Positions 25,260 to 37,330 of a DNA stretch of 64,000 nt are shown here, in pieces. Under the pieces are notes generated by a model. That model did no database searches. It was not told the origin of the DNA and saw nothing but the letters and a program-made list of their open reading frames with translations. The position numbers and the translations under genes are program-made. Source of the stretch: Varroa destructor. Taxonomy: Eukaryota; Arthropoda; Arachnida; Mesostigmata; Varroidae. The number at the start of each line of letters is the position of its first letter. Positions within the stretch are counted from its first letter, which is position 1. The stretch is taken from contig NW_019211456.1 of NCBI RefSeq assembly GCF_002443255.2, positions 52,760,486-52,824,485 of the forward strand, read 5' to 3'.

Positions 25260-27292
25260 TCGTTCTCAATCTGTGAGTTGCTTTATAGACAGTCGTGTAT
25301 GTGAACGCCTACATGCACCCTGATGCACAATATTTACATGATTTTATTATAAGGACGAGATCATACGATAAAAAAGGCCTTGGAGAGCTTCTACCCGAGG
25401 GACGTCGCTTGAAAATGAGAGGTTAGAGGGTATTGACTGAAGGAGCAATGTTTATAAGGTCTCAAGAAAATCTGAACCGTAGCAAGGAAAACGTACGGGC
25501 TCTGGTACACGATGTTCCAGGCGAGAGCTAATCTACATCAAAAAATAGAACTGAGAATATAAATATAGGGAAAACAGAAAGGGCGATAGACTGGCGCTGG
25601 AAAATATATTTTTATGGTTAAACAACGGAGAAACGTAGTCATCTATGAGATACAAGGCACAGGGAATACCGAATTTTGAAGGATGACAGTGTAACACAAA
25701 TGGTAAATGTTCATAAGGTAAAAGTACTATAATTTCGGTGTAAAGTCAAGCCGCATCAACGCAAGCTACAAAGAAAGAAAAAATTAACAAAACTCAAAGA
25801 TGAAAAAGCTGAAGAATCAAAATATAAACCTTATTTATGTGAGTTTTACATGTAGCCAAACCCATATTTCACTACAAGCCTTAGACGGATTAATTCATGG
25901 TCCAGTACTCGTTAAACAGACATTCGTCCCGTGACTCTTGTGTGGAAATTTTCATTTTGTGATATAAGTATCTTCCGATACGAACCTTAATAAATCTTCT
26001 TTCCTTGATCATGTATCCAACTTTGAGGTTTTTTTTGGCGTCGTGGAAATTTTCTAACAACAATTCGATTACTACAGAACGGTTATTTCCATCAAAAAAC
26101 AATGTCCTTGATCTTCTTGTATAGCAATCGCGTAACGGATATTAAATGTGTGCCTGAAGACTTAGAACGTGTTTATTCGCTATGGCGCAGACATCATGTA
26201 AATGCTCAGGTGAGCAACGTGACCTTTTATTTACTAATGCTGAGAACCAGAGATGCTGCATTCGAAATCTTTAATGCAGCAATGAAATAGTTTGACTAAA
26301 GGCAATAATCTGCTTTTATCTATCACATCTATGGGTCAACGTCTCAAACCAAACGTGTTTTTGCGGCCGTTGTTAACCTCAGACAGACTGTAGCTTTATT
26401 TCATTATTTTACTACAGTTGAAACCTTCCTACTTTGGACAGTTAGGTTTGTTTATCCAGGCACCCGTGTCATGGCAGTACGTAATTCCTATGAATTATAC
26501 AGTTATATATATATATTGAAAGCATAAAAAGAATGGCTTTGGTAAAAATGGCTATACAAATTCGATTCCGGGCGGGGGGGGGGGAGCCTACTCTGTCAGT
26601 CGTCGCAGGCAGATCAGCAGTCCTGAATGGAATTGCCAAATATAGTCACAGAAAAATGACATATGAATCAGGAGCTTCGTGGCACTTTATCGGACAGGTA
26701 AAATTCGACAGTTGGTATAATTTCTTGGAAGGATTATTCTAAACATAGGGCCATTACCCGGTTGGATTTAAAAAAATTCGAAGATTCTATTGGAGGGAGT
26801 AAATACTTAACGGTTTCATAGTAATAACATTGATGTTTGCTATATCGTTTTAGCTCCGTATGTCGGTGCATTAAATTAGTTATTTCACTGCATATAATAG
26901 ATAAAAGGCGTAGGAGATTCGAAAAATCGCACAACTTACTACAAAGATACCATGTAAAATAGCAAAAAATAAACGCAACCTCATGGTATTAGACCCTGCT
27001 AACACTGATCAGCTGCTTTTTAAATACAAAATATTACGGGCACATGCTAAACACAACAGAGCTTGCCGAAGTTTGTGTAGTTAATATTAGATGAAGCCCG
27101 ACCTTTAAAAGAGCGATTCATAATTGCTTTCGGTGTTGGATAAATATACTGCGGGCAGAATCAGATGGACAACAGAAAATCTTCCTCCTTGTCACCTGCA
27201 AAATACTGTCTCGTCAACATTGATATGATAAAACGCGTACGAAAACATGTACCCGTCTAACAGGTTACTGCACGTGTTATGTTTGCTTTCAG
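25260..27292. other. Unassigned stretch upstream of the SNAP-25-like exon
   Basis: No confirmed gene. On the plus strand, 26125-26209 is an 85-nt open segment between an acceptor (TTCTTGTATAG) and a donor (CAG|GTGAGC). It would encode 28 residues including CVPEDLERVYSLWRRHHVNA, of unknown family. On the minus strand, 25890-26102 is open for 70 codons. An 11-base G run lies at 26574-26584. Confidence 0.35.
26574..26584 (+). repeat. Poly-G run, 11 bases
   Basis: GGGC followed by eleven Gs and AGCC. It forces a Gly-rich stretch into the 69-codon frame at 26533-26742, which is not a likely gene. Confidence 0.9.
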
Positions 27293-27441
27293 CACATTAA
27301 ACGCTAGCTGGAGTGTGCCTTTTAAGAGGCACGACATCGACCCAGAGTTCTCACACGTTGTGGGCTCCAGCACTGCACCGTCGACGGGTGCAAATTTAGC
27401 TGTAAACAAGCTACCGGACAGACCAGTAAAAAGCCACAAGC
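27293..27441 (+). other. 5' untranslated part of the SNAP-25-like exon, with splice acceptor
   Basis: The intron ends TTATGTTTGCTTTCAG at 27292, a good pyrimidine-rich acceptor. The following 149 nt precede the ATG. A stop (TAA, 27427-27429) in frame with the ATG shows the coding frame does not extend upstream within this exon. An untranslated leader that starts at an acceptor implies at least one non-coding exon upstream. Confidence 0.6.
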
Positions 27442-27519
27442 ATGGCTGATGCCGATCCCATGGCAGGAATGAGCGAGGGGGAGCAGTTGCAGTATAAGAT
27501 CAACCAAACTGGAGATGAG
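27442..27519 (+). CDS. First coding exon of a probable SNAP-25 homologue (26 codons, N-terminus only)
   Basis: ATG in good context (CAAGCATGG) opens a 26-codon frame ending SEGEQLQYKINQTGDE, directly followed by the donor GAG|GTAAGTCC at 27520. SNAP-25 is the palmitoylated t-SNARE that pairs with syntaxin and synaptobrevin for synaptic vesicle fusion at the plasma membrane. In arthropod and vertebrate members a variable acidic N-terminus leads into an ELEELQ-type helix start and a DE, then SLESTRRM, with a phase-0 intron at that point. The start, the LQ-K-NQ-DE pattern, the phase-0 end and the untranslated leader in the same exon all fit. The SNARE helices themselves would lie in later exons. 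I searched the remaining 36 kb by eye for codons for STRRM and LDEQGEQLDRI and found none, so the gene is partial here. Identity rests on a short peptide and could be wrong; that this is a genuine exon is more secure. Confidence 0.55.
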
Positions 27520-30500
27520 GTAAGTCCTAAAAACGGGTATTGCCATATATTACAAATCACGGCTATGTTTCTTTTTAGGAAGTCTTAGGCACACATTAGC
27601 GAGTGGACACGTTTGACTCTATTATCATATTAACCTTGTTTTGTTTCGCTGCTGCCCTACTGGGTAAACTTCCGCTACCACGTGTCAGATATTTTTTCTT
27701 TGGCCGCCTTTCGACCAAGAGCACTTTTCACTCCTGAAGGTCCTTAGAACTATGAAAGCCATGAGGTGTAGTCGCTCGTTCCCATAACCACCCATTCACT
27801 GGATGTGTTGTTTATTGTTAGAAATTGGCAGCATTTTTACCTCTCCTAGATTTCCTCCTCCTCTCCTTATCAGAACTTTCGGATCGACAAGAAACACGTC
27901 TGATGGTGTATTCGATTTTGCATTGCTCTACGCATTTTTACCGATATCGCATATAGGGCCATCAAATGTATTGCTTGTTGGTTGTCATATAATAAACTCA
28001 TCTTATCTGTCGTACGAACAGGATACATAACCTCGTAGTTCTACATACTGTAGATAATTGTACACGGTTTCACATAGGTCGTTTGCATTACCATTGGAAC
28101 AGGAAAAAATATAGATATGGGTTGTAAACTTCTAAACCTGCCGTTTATTGCCACGCCATAGTGATAGCCTTCAGTAGCGGGTCTGACATGGCGAACGTAT
28201 ATTCAGATCTATATCCGTAGTCTATTTGCTTCAACGAACCCTGCGCTTGAACGTGGAATACCGTTGACTGAGAAAGAAGAGAAAAACTTGACTTCGAAGG
28301 AAATCATCGCAAGAATTAACTGTAATGGCGGCAGCTAGCCGCAACTTCTATTCAAATCGATGCTGATTAGTGGTATAAGGGTCGTGATGGTAGAACGTAA
28401 CAAATACGGCTAGAAAAGTTGTATCATCATAGGGAAAAAACAATACAATTTCAATTCAACTTTTTTAAAAATTGATTTCATCATGTGCCGAATAAGTTTG
28501 GAGATCTCTTTAGTTCATTTGCGACCATAGTTGGTAATGATCGTCGTTGGTAACGTCACAGGCACCGCTATTCCAGGTGAACAGCCTCGAGTGAATAGCT
28601 CTGTATCTCGGCGATGTTCGCCTATAGTAAAAGATGTCTTTCCTCAGAATTAAAAAGTGACTGATGATCCAAAAATAACATGGTCTCTATGAATATGATT
28701 CATACAAGTTGAACTAGTTCATCACAGGATTTTACGCAAATTAGTAAGTAGAATGGAATAAAACTGTCTTATTAAGTATAAAAAGTTTCACTTTATATAA
28801 GAAATTCGGCACCATGATAGTAGGAAAGTAACGAAGATCCGGAAAACTTACAACTCTTTACATGTCTGAAACCCTTTAAGGTAATACATAGGTAATTTCG
28901 TTCAATTTTAAAGAAGTTTAAGTTTCCCCAATGAGGACGCGATAAGATTCGAATTAGACAAGTTGATTCTGTAAGCTATTTTGAGTCAGCCACATTGCCT
29001 ACAGGAGGGTAGCTATTTTTAAGGGCTCGAAAAATGAACGCGAGAAGAGCTCTAAAACTGACGTACTCTAGAATTTTAAGAGTATAAAGATTTTTGTAAG
29101 GTGGAGACACAGCCTGTAATGTCAGAAAAATTGTGCCAGACATTTTAGAGGTGCAAATTTCAACTGATGAGAGGAAATGCTTCGGACTACGACAAAAGAC
29201 GAAGAATTCCTGGCTTTCTTGAGTAAATATGTGGCTCACTTGCCTTGAGAGTTCATTGCGCAGATGTAAATGAACCGCTAGAGCCCTTGACATCGCCTTC
29301 AGGAGGAAACAAACAAAGCATATAAGGTGCTTATCGATTCCACGAAGTCTTTTCAGAGGCCGCCCTTTCGTGTGCTGTTTGCTTGCATCGAAGGAAAGCA
29401 AGACATTGCTATGCAATCGTTTTCAAAGTTAAAAAAGTTCTATTCCGCGATAATCGCCAACTTCAAAGAGTAGTTAAGCCGTGTGGATAAGCCACATCAA
29501 AGAGAGCATCCATGGTCAAATAGCAAATGTTCTGTTTTACTATGAATTGCAGAAACACCGGAAAATTTTCAGTACGACATGCTCCTAGTCCCAGTGTATC
29601 AATCTGGGCCTAAATATTAATCTAGAGAACTCAAATAGCTATGTATTACCCTATAGTAGCTTTTGGTACTATGCAGTTAATTAAATAAACCACCCGAAGC
29701 ATTTATCAGAAAAAAAGGGTCGGTAAATATCGGCGTTATTTCTTTTAGAGTCAAGTATGAATATGGTACAACATTTAACTTGACACGGTTTCATTTGTAC
29801 CGTTCGGAATATGACCTCTGGCATGACTGATTGTCATGGATCGGATTTTCAGAACATTTTCCATAATTACTGGAAGTAAACGCATACGGAACTCTGATGA
29901 AGTCTCTATTGATCCTGCAGCGTACCAAGCGTTTATTAGGTCAACCCCTTCAATTAACGCTGTTACTAGCTATTTCAAACATTGCATTGCCCACGGGAGT
30001 CGAGCAGAAGACAAAATTATTCGCATGTTGTTTACTAGTGTGTAGAGATCAATCTCTAGTGAGCACTTCAATGTTCGAGAATGCTGAAGTAGACACAAAC
30101 CATGGAAAAGGATTGCCTCGGATTGATATGCTTTGCCAGTTAAAAATAATAGAACTACTGTTTCAAGTATATAGTAATGCTTAGTAGAAGCTTTGCCCTT
30201 GGCTGGCTTGAAGGGCCATTCGCTGTGTGACGGACGCACAAAGCTAATCTTAAGTCTTCCTTCCTGGTCCAGGGATAGTAGTAATTGAGAGCTGACCGTT
30301 TTAGTTTTATCGGTTTGCTCATTTTCAATATGCTATGGTAATTGACATGTTATTGACTTATTGATTGTAGCCTACCATCGATTAAACATGGACATCGGGT
30401 GCGTGAATTAGACCGAAACATTTAAAAATTGTCAAGCATTTAGTCTTAAGGGCTAATAGTTGGTACGAGATAGACAGATTAGTAAGTGGCTGCATATATC

Positions 30501-33500
30501 TTATTCTGAGAATGCGTTGTTATTACTTGAGAATAAAACATCTGATCCTCGCTCCGATGTCCAGCACGTATGTATGCTAAAGCGAAGAAACCTACATTAA
30601 GACCTTTCGTTTCCATCGAACGTTGCTATGTGCATGAAAGCTTCAGGTGTTCTTGTGACAACCGTTTAAGCCGTCCACTAAAACTAATGTTTTCTCAACC
30701 TATAAACCTGTTGGCGGCAACAAAAGTGTGGGGAAATGACAATGACTGATAGAATGTCTCACTACAGGTATCGTGCAGAACAATCGGTAGCAGATATGCA
30801 AGTAGAGGCCGTCTTATCGTTAGAATGACCGTCAATTACTTATTTTTGATTACATCTAAATGTTGATGGTATTCGTGTGGGACGGGAACATTTTGTATGC
30901 AGTAATAGAAGTTCCCACGTTTCGTTTGCAGCGACTTGTTATTTCACTACCGTGTCTTGTTGGTTTCATTGTGCTTTTAAGGAACACGCTTTTCTGTAGC
31001 GCTTGGGCCAATAATCTATCATCGATTTACAATTTACAAAAACGAAAATTATGCCATTGAAGTACGGCAGAACTTACCATTATTATTAGCTACGCTATCC
31101 TCTGGAACTATTGCCACCATCGAAATGGAATTATATTCCTTTACAGAGTCGGCAGATCATTGGATCTGTTTATAACAAGTTATAAAGAAGATGGGTTCGG
31201 CTGTTTGGGCTGATGCACGTGTACAATTAAGGCAGGTATGATCCATCAGATAGGCGGTTGGCCGATCCATTTTAGAAGATGTAGTTTTCGCCAAGGATCC
31301 GATCGATAGTTGAAAAGGTAGGCTTAAATGGAGACTCGTCATGTTGATCTGTCCAAGCAGGTAATGGGCACGCTTAGCTGGGCAATAGTTACCGCAGATA
31401 AAACATGAGCAAGTTTCCGCTCAGATAATTCCACCCGCGTCCTTATGGACGGCACGCCGACCAGTGTAATAACGTTGATCTATTGTGGCAAGCATTCATT
31501 GTTAGTAAGATTGTACAGAGGAAACAGACGATATTACAGATGCTGTTATATATAAATGTATTGAATCTAATTTAGGCTCAGCTAAATCACACATGTACGT
31601 GTATACATGCAGTATATACCTATTATCTATGCAATCGAAGTCCATAGGCATAATCTGTATATGTGTATTGACAACGATACTGACTGTTGAGGCCTGCACC
31701 CCTTGTTTGAATCTCTCTAAGGCTAATCATAGTGCTTTGGCAACCTTTTTTTGTGGATCGTCCGGAGCTGCTTGAAGAGACGCACTTTACTTTTTACGGC
31801 AATGATATCAAGGTATTGATGGTTATAAAAGTCCGAGCAAGAAAGAATTTTGCACATACGTTTCGACCATTGAACCTATCTTGATAAGAATGCGCTGGGG
31901 TCTGATATGTTTTTAGGTATCGAAAAATGTACGTTCGTGCCATTACGTACACTGCTAAAAACCGTTCAGCTAGACCGCGGAATCGATTGCGCTATTACGA
32001 TCTTTATGACGTCACTGAATGCTAGGGCTATCGAAAGGCGTGGGCAACAGGGCTGCAGAGTCAACGACATCACATTCTATGCCATCCTACGTATGAATGT
32101 TCGCTCGTTCTGTATAAACTCTGCTTCTACCGCGCCATTATTGTTACTATAACCGTTGAACTGACAGATACATGCACCTCTTGGCTGATGACAGGCTTTA
32201 AGCAAATGGAATTTCTTAACTAATTATCGACCGTGACTTTTTATGGTATAGCTCCAGCCAAACTATCGACAGAGCCTTGCATGGCGGTTTGTTCATTCAT
32301 ACTATGTCAATGGTACTTTAATATTATTGTCATCAGTTGCTTTCAGGTCTTGTGTAGCGTACAGGGAAATCAGGAGTGAACGTTTGTTTTTCTTCTTGTA
32401 AAATAACCCATTTCAATGCAACGTATGTTGAGCTTACAACCTTGCTGCTTTAAGCAAAGTTATAACTAAACGCATGCCGGATTTTTCATCTCATATTGAA
32501 TGATATGAACATGACACTCTTCAACCCTACGGTACAAGTTTAAACTCGGACAAAAGAAGATCAGCTGAAAGGACTAAGTTTTTCTTCCTCAACATCTATT
32601 GACCTAACAAGAAAGAACGTTATATTTTTCAACGTAGTTTCATTTAGACTCTTTCCCATCTTCACGTTGTAAATAAGCTACCTTAAGTCGAAAACTTCAT
32701 TCATGAAACAAAAAAAAAAAACGAATTTATTATCAGTTTATTTCCTAGGTAGAATGTATGCTTATGACGAAAAATCAAATAGCTTTTATAGTTACGCTGC
32801 TACATAATATCTACGTGTAACTTTCCTTTTCGATTTTATCGGATAGGAACTTGTTAGTGTGATAATTATCGGTATATGGTAAAATCATCGACGACAAAAA
32901 TTGCATGCAATCGTTAGGATCTTTAGGAAGCTTTACTTTATTCACTGCTTACAAACGCAATTGTCTCAGGCTTTCGCTAGATAGGATATTATTGTGTAAA
33001 AGTCTTCTCCGCCAGCGTTCTCACTTTACGGTAAACCAGTTCAGTGATTAGATACTAACCTCGTTGTTGTAACAATGTTTAGATGACTGATTCTAACGGT
33101 TATGCAAATATTTTCCGTAATAGTTTTTCCTAGTAACGTAAAGGGACGTTTGCCATTGCTGTCAACTTCTATCGACCGCCTGATAATAAGGCCCTAGCCG
33201 CCTTAGTTAAGGTCATAACTGCTTCCACATGATGGAGCTATCAATTATGGTTCTTTTTTTCTTTTAGTAGACCTTCAGCGCCGTTAAAAGGATATTCATT
33301 ATGTTGATTATTAAAAGAAATTTAGATTTTTTTAGATTAGATGTATTGTGTTGGAGTTTGGTATTACAAACATCAGCATAAACCAAGTACCTATACAGAC
33401 AGTTCGACCTGCCGTCTCCGTTTGTTTTGGTTAAGCGCAACTCCCGCAACGATCGGTAACGGATAGTAGAAGACAAGAAGTGTATTTTTTAGCGGACCCT

Positions 33501-36189
33501 ATCCACAGTGGATCCCCAGTCCAAAATGACAATCGATAGAAAGAATGCTTTTTTTTTTTCTTTTTTTCACTGCTGGTCAACAGACCAACAAGCTTCTATA
33601 CAACTTATCTTTCGAGGTCTGTGACCTTTCAGTTGACTTTCCTCCCATACAAGATCATGTAAGTGACGTGGGTTGTCGTCAGAATTGCGACTAGTGAGAG
33701 AGCCTTTGTCTACTAAAAGAGATTTATTTTTGAACGAAGGAAGTCTTCCTGGTTGTTCCGACGTGGCACTCCTCCTTCTCCTATTTTTACGTAAAAAAAA
33801 TAAACATCTGGGTAAAAGGTTGGCGGAAGGATTGAAAGCAAGGTAGCTAACGCCTAGTGCTCCTTTTCTTAATACAAGTCTATACGAATAGTTCCTTTTT
33901 GTCTTGGTTATAAGACAGGATTAAGCGAACACAGGGACAAAAAGCGAAAATGCCAAAGGTATGATGATCGTTAGAAATTTAATATCAAAAAAGTAGGATC
34001 ATAACGTTAGAGTTGTCAAACAGCGGCAACATTTCCCTTTTTCCGATTGGAAAGACAAAAGAAAGTGAGACAAAAAGTTGCGCTGTTACAATGTGTGTGT
34101 GCTGTCGATGGTAAAGGCCGTCGTGCTGAAGGCACGTCATGCGGCAGGGTAAATTTTAGATGCAGTGAGGCAGAGCGGGATGGAACCAAACTTTGTATGA
34201 GAAAGCAGGCTTTAACTTTCGAGCTGCTGCTGCTTGAATTGTTGCTTTAACCGGGGCATCTTATATTACCCCGTATTGCCTTAGGAGTAACAAGCAGCAG
34301 ATAGACATGATGCTATACAAGGCTTGAACAGAAAGAGGGGCAACGCTACAGCTGGTGTAGAAGAAGCTGTGCGCGCCTCATGGGTGTGGTCGCAAATCTC
34401 CCACTTGCGGCTACTGAAAGGACAGGTCCTTATCCTAGGAAGAATCAGGGATGGAAGGCTGTTTTGAGTCAGGATGCCCCCATCTGTTGTCGGCATCGTT
34501 ATCCTTTTAGCCGACAAGGAAGGGAAAAGGTGTGCGCGAGGTATAGTGGTTTAATGTCCGTTCCTTTCTTGGCTCCTAGCTATCCAGAAGGACAAGTTCC
34601 TTTCTGTGTGATCATTTTCTTATAAATTACCCGCGCGCTTTCTCTCCCTAAATACACGCGTGCGCACATGCGCACGTACATATTTCAGCCAGCGGGTTGT
34701 ATAGGCTGTTGTGTTTCGCAGCTTTATCTAGTTTAAGGGTAATTTAATCTGGGAAATAAAGCTGCATTGAGACGGACCAAGTGACCGGGCAATAAGCGTG
34801 ATACAGCTAAAAAGTACAAATCACAAAGATCCAAACAATGATATTATCCAAACAAGGAACTGGAGATTTGTTGATTGGAGGTCAAGATATAGTAACATAA
34901 AAAAAAATAGTCTTACAACTTATTGCAAGTTAGTTATTATCATAAGCAAATTAATGAATTTGTTTTTGCAAACTGGCGAATCAAACGACTTCGAGCAGTG
35001 TATAGGTTCGGTCCTGATGAAATTAGTATTCACGAAAAACGTTTTTCGTGGGAGCCATGATAAGCCATGTCAACACTGTACAATAAAAAGGTAAACGATA
35101 AGGACGCTCTAAGGGGCGAATGCCGTATTTTTCCTCACGTGAAGAAAGATGGACCTTCTTATTGCTGTAACTTGCTAAGAGTAATGGCAAGACGTAATTG
35201 GCTTTTACACGTTTAAGACTGCTGAATTTTGTCTTTCCGTAAGATTACGTTTAAATTGCTTTTCTACGGTCTTCATTTCGAATCGTAGGGATCCCATTGC
35301 TCCTTGTGGGGTCAGAGCAACTAACCAGTAGCCTCATCTACTTCACTAGCCAGCTCAAGCCCCGTTAAACTTCAGCTGACTCAGTGACACAAACAGGATT
35401 ACAATTATTACCTCCTATGAAAAAACAGCTTTTGTGTGGTGTGTCTACTGCAGTATAATTACTGAGATACAAATTTTTCAATAAGTATATAATTGCTTCC
35501 TGCTATGTGAGGAACATATTTCTGAAAAAAAAAATGTAAAGGCAAAGAGCATGAATCCATAGATTTCGTGATCGTCCTATCTCATCGAGTTTTGGAGCTA
35601 GAAGGGCAAGTGTCAAACATACATTTGAAAGAAAAGGATGTGGTGTTGCTGACGTTTGCGTACCCTAAAGTACGAAACATCTCCAGGTGAGCCTGGAACG
35701 GCCCGACCCTTGTTAACCACGTAAAACAACGCTAGTAGGAGGCAGCAGCATCGTGAAGCCCCTCGGCCCATGGTGAGAAAAATGTTTCCTAAAAAAACAT
35801 TAGTGACTATGGGTGCGGTGCCGAAAAAGAATATTTTCACTTTCGAAAATGACCTGTCAGAAATTAGGCAGTGTCGTGTGGGAAACACAGAAATATATTA
35901 ATATCATTGATAAGGCGATTGCAGTGTTCTTATGGGCCGATTATCATGAATGACTTTGAGAACAGCAGATATATCAGTAAGGTAGAGAGTTTTTCGAGAT
36001 TATAAAGTACTTTGCGATCCCGGTCAGAGGAACTGTGCTCTCGGCTCCTTTTTTTAGCCAGAGCTGTAAATTGGCAAATGCTATTATTACGAAGAAAATT
36101 GGTCAAGAAAATGCGAAATCCTCAGTTCTTCCGCTCTCCATATAACAGCTGCTGGTCGTTAAGGGTGAACGGTACAGCTATAATGGCAA
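27520..36189. other. Probable intron or intergenic sequence with no recognised exon
   Basis: It begins at the GTAAGT donor. The longest frame (146 codons, minus, 28976-29416) and frames at 29836-30184 resemble no family I know, and no splice-bounded exon was found. The perfect palindrome at 35031-35050 is listed separately. A pyrimidine and A-rich low-complexity patch lies at 33548-33572. Confidence 0.45.
35031..35050. repeat. Perfect 20-bp palindrome
   Basis: CACGAAAAAC followed immediately by its exact reverse complement GTTTTTCGTG, with no spacer. It could be a dimeric factor site or a cruciform-prone relic. Nothing nearby identifies it. Confidence 0.95.
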
Positions 36190-37330
36190 GGTGACCGGAA
36201 AGATCGCCCGCAACATTGACAGAAGGATAAGGTCCTTTTTAGGCATAAGAATCCTGGAAAACGAAGGGTGAGGATCCAGAAGATGTTTACCTAAGAGAAA
36301 TCGATGAAAAGAGCACGAGAGGCTTAAACAACAAACCCACCCAGCTCAACTGGACTTCCCAAGCCGAACGTTCTAGAAGCCGATTTAGCTTTAAAGGGAC
36401 GAACCACAACGTTAGAGCGAAGCCAACGTTAGAGAACAGCTGATGGGAAAGGCAGCGCTAGACCGAACAGTTGGACCACTGCCAACCAGTCCTTCCCGCC
36501 TTAACGGTCGAGGACCTCATAAAGCAAGTCCTGGCAGCATTGATGACTAAAAGTCCGGCTGAATCGCCGCAGCCGCTCGCGAAGACAATCACTGAACTTG
36601 CAACGAGGCCAGATTAAAAAAAAACGTTTTTTTTTTCCAAAAGCTTTAGACAGTATAGACATTCTCGTGCTAATAAAACATTGGGCAACCTTCTAGTTTA
36701 CCGCGTTACTGTTTTATGAACTGCCCTGCAATAAAGGGTAACAGACTAAACTAGCCAAGTGGAAGAATCTCTGCTTTCTGCAATCATAAAATAGGCAAGC
36801 TTACATCGTGCCTGGCGGAGAATAACGTCATCGCCCTGCGTAACCAGCGATTAAACCTCGTAGCAGCCGATACTCTGCTGGCTTATTCGAAACAAACGCA
36901 TGTACTTGTAGACCCGAACCACTGCTCTGTAATTCTTCCTTTCCTCTAATCATTGCGGACGACCTTAATGCTCTCTTCGACCAGCCGAATTCGAGCTGCG
37001 CTACTTTAAAACAAACTCGCAGACTTTAGTTGCTGGGTAATTAACCTTACTTCCACACTGTTTTTTTTAGGGAAGTCACTGTTCGAATAAACCTTGATTA
37101 TCGATATATTTACGACAAGGATAACCAGGGATAAGGTAAAGTTGCAGAATGAAAATCATGCTTTGTTGGAAGCGCAAACATTACGCATCTATAGCAATGG
37201 CGGTAGAACCCGCTATTTAGGTTGCACCTACGTAGGCTATCGCACGGCAAACCCCGTCGTGACGCCTAGGTATAGGCAAGCTTCTAGAGTGCACCTACGA
37301 AATTCGCCATGTGTCTGACGTTATGATTGT
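36190..37330 (+). mobile_element. Decayed non-LTR retrotransposon (R1/Jockey-like endonuclease region)
   Basis: Composition shifts to higher G+C. From 36842 one frame reads NQRLNLVAADTLLAYSKQTH, like the INLxRxRAATxxLxxYAxQ opening of R1-type ORF2. After one frameshift, PLIIADDLNA (36943-36972) matches the GDFNA block of the apurinic-type endonuclease. The same frame continues with two stops to REVTVRINLDYRYI (about 37065-37104), matching the ETLSDHRYI block. Upstream, 36380-36620 contains VEDLIKQVLAALM and a Ser/Arg-rich part, compatible with the tail of a LINE ORF1. Endonuclease and reverse transcriptase together would carry out target-primed insertion. Here the stops and lost residues mean the element is dead. 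The exact clade is uncertain. Confidence 0.5.

Noticed and set aside
28976..29416. 146-codon minus-strand frame
   Set aside because: No domain, no splice context and no transposase block could be recognised; length is compatible with chance.
34535..34560. tRNA A-box-like GGTATAGTGGTTTAATG
   Set aside because: No matching T-arm or acceptor stem follows within tRNA distance.
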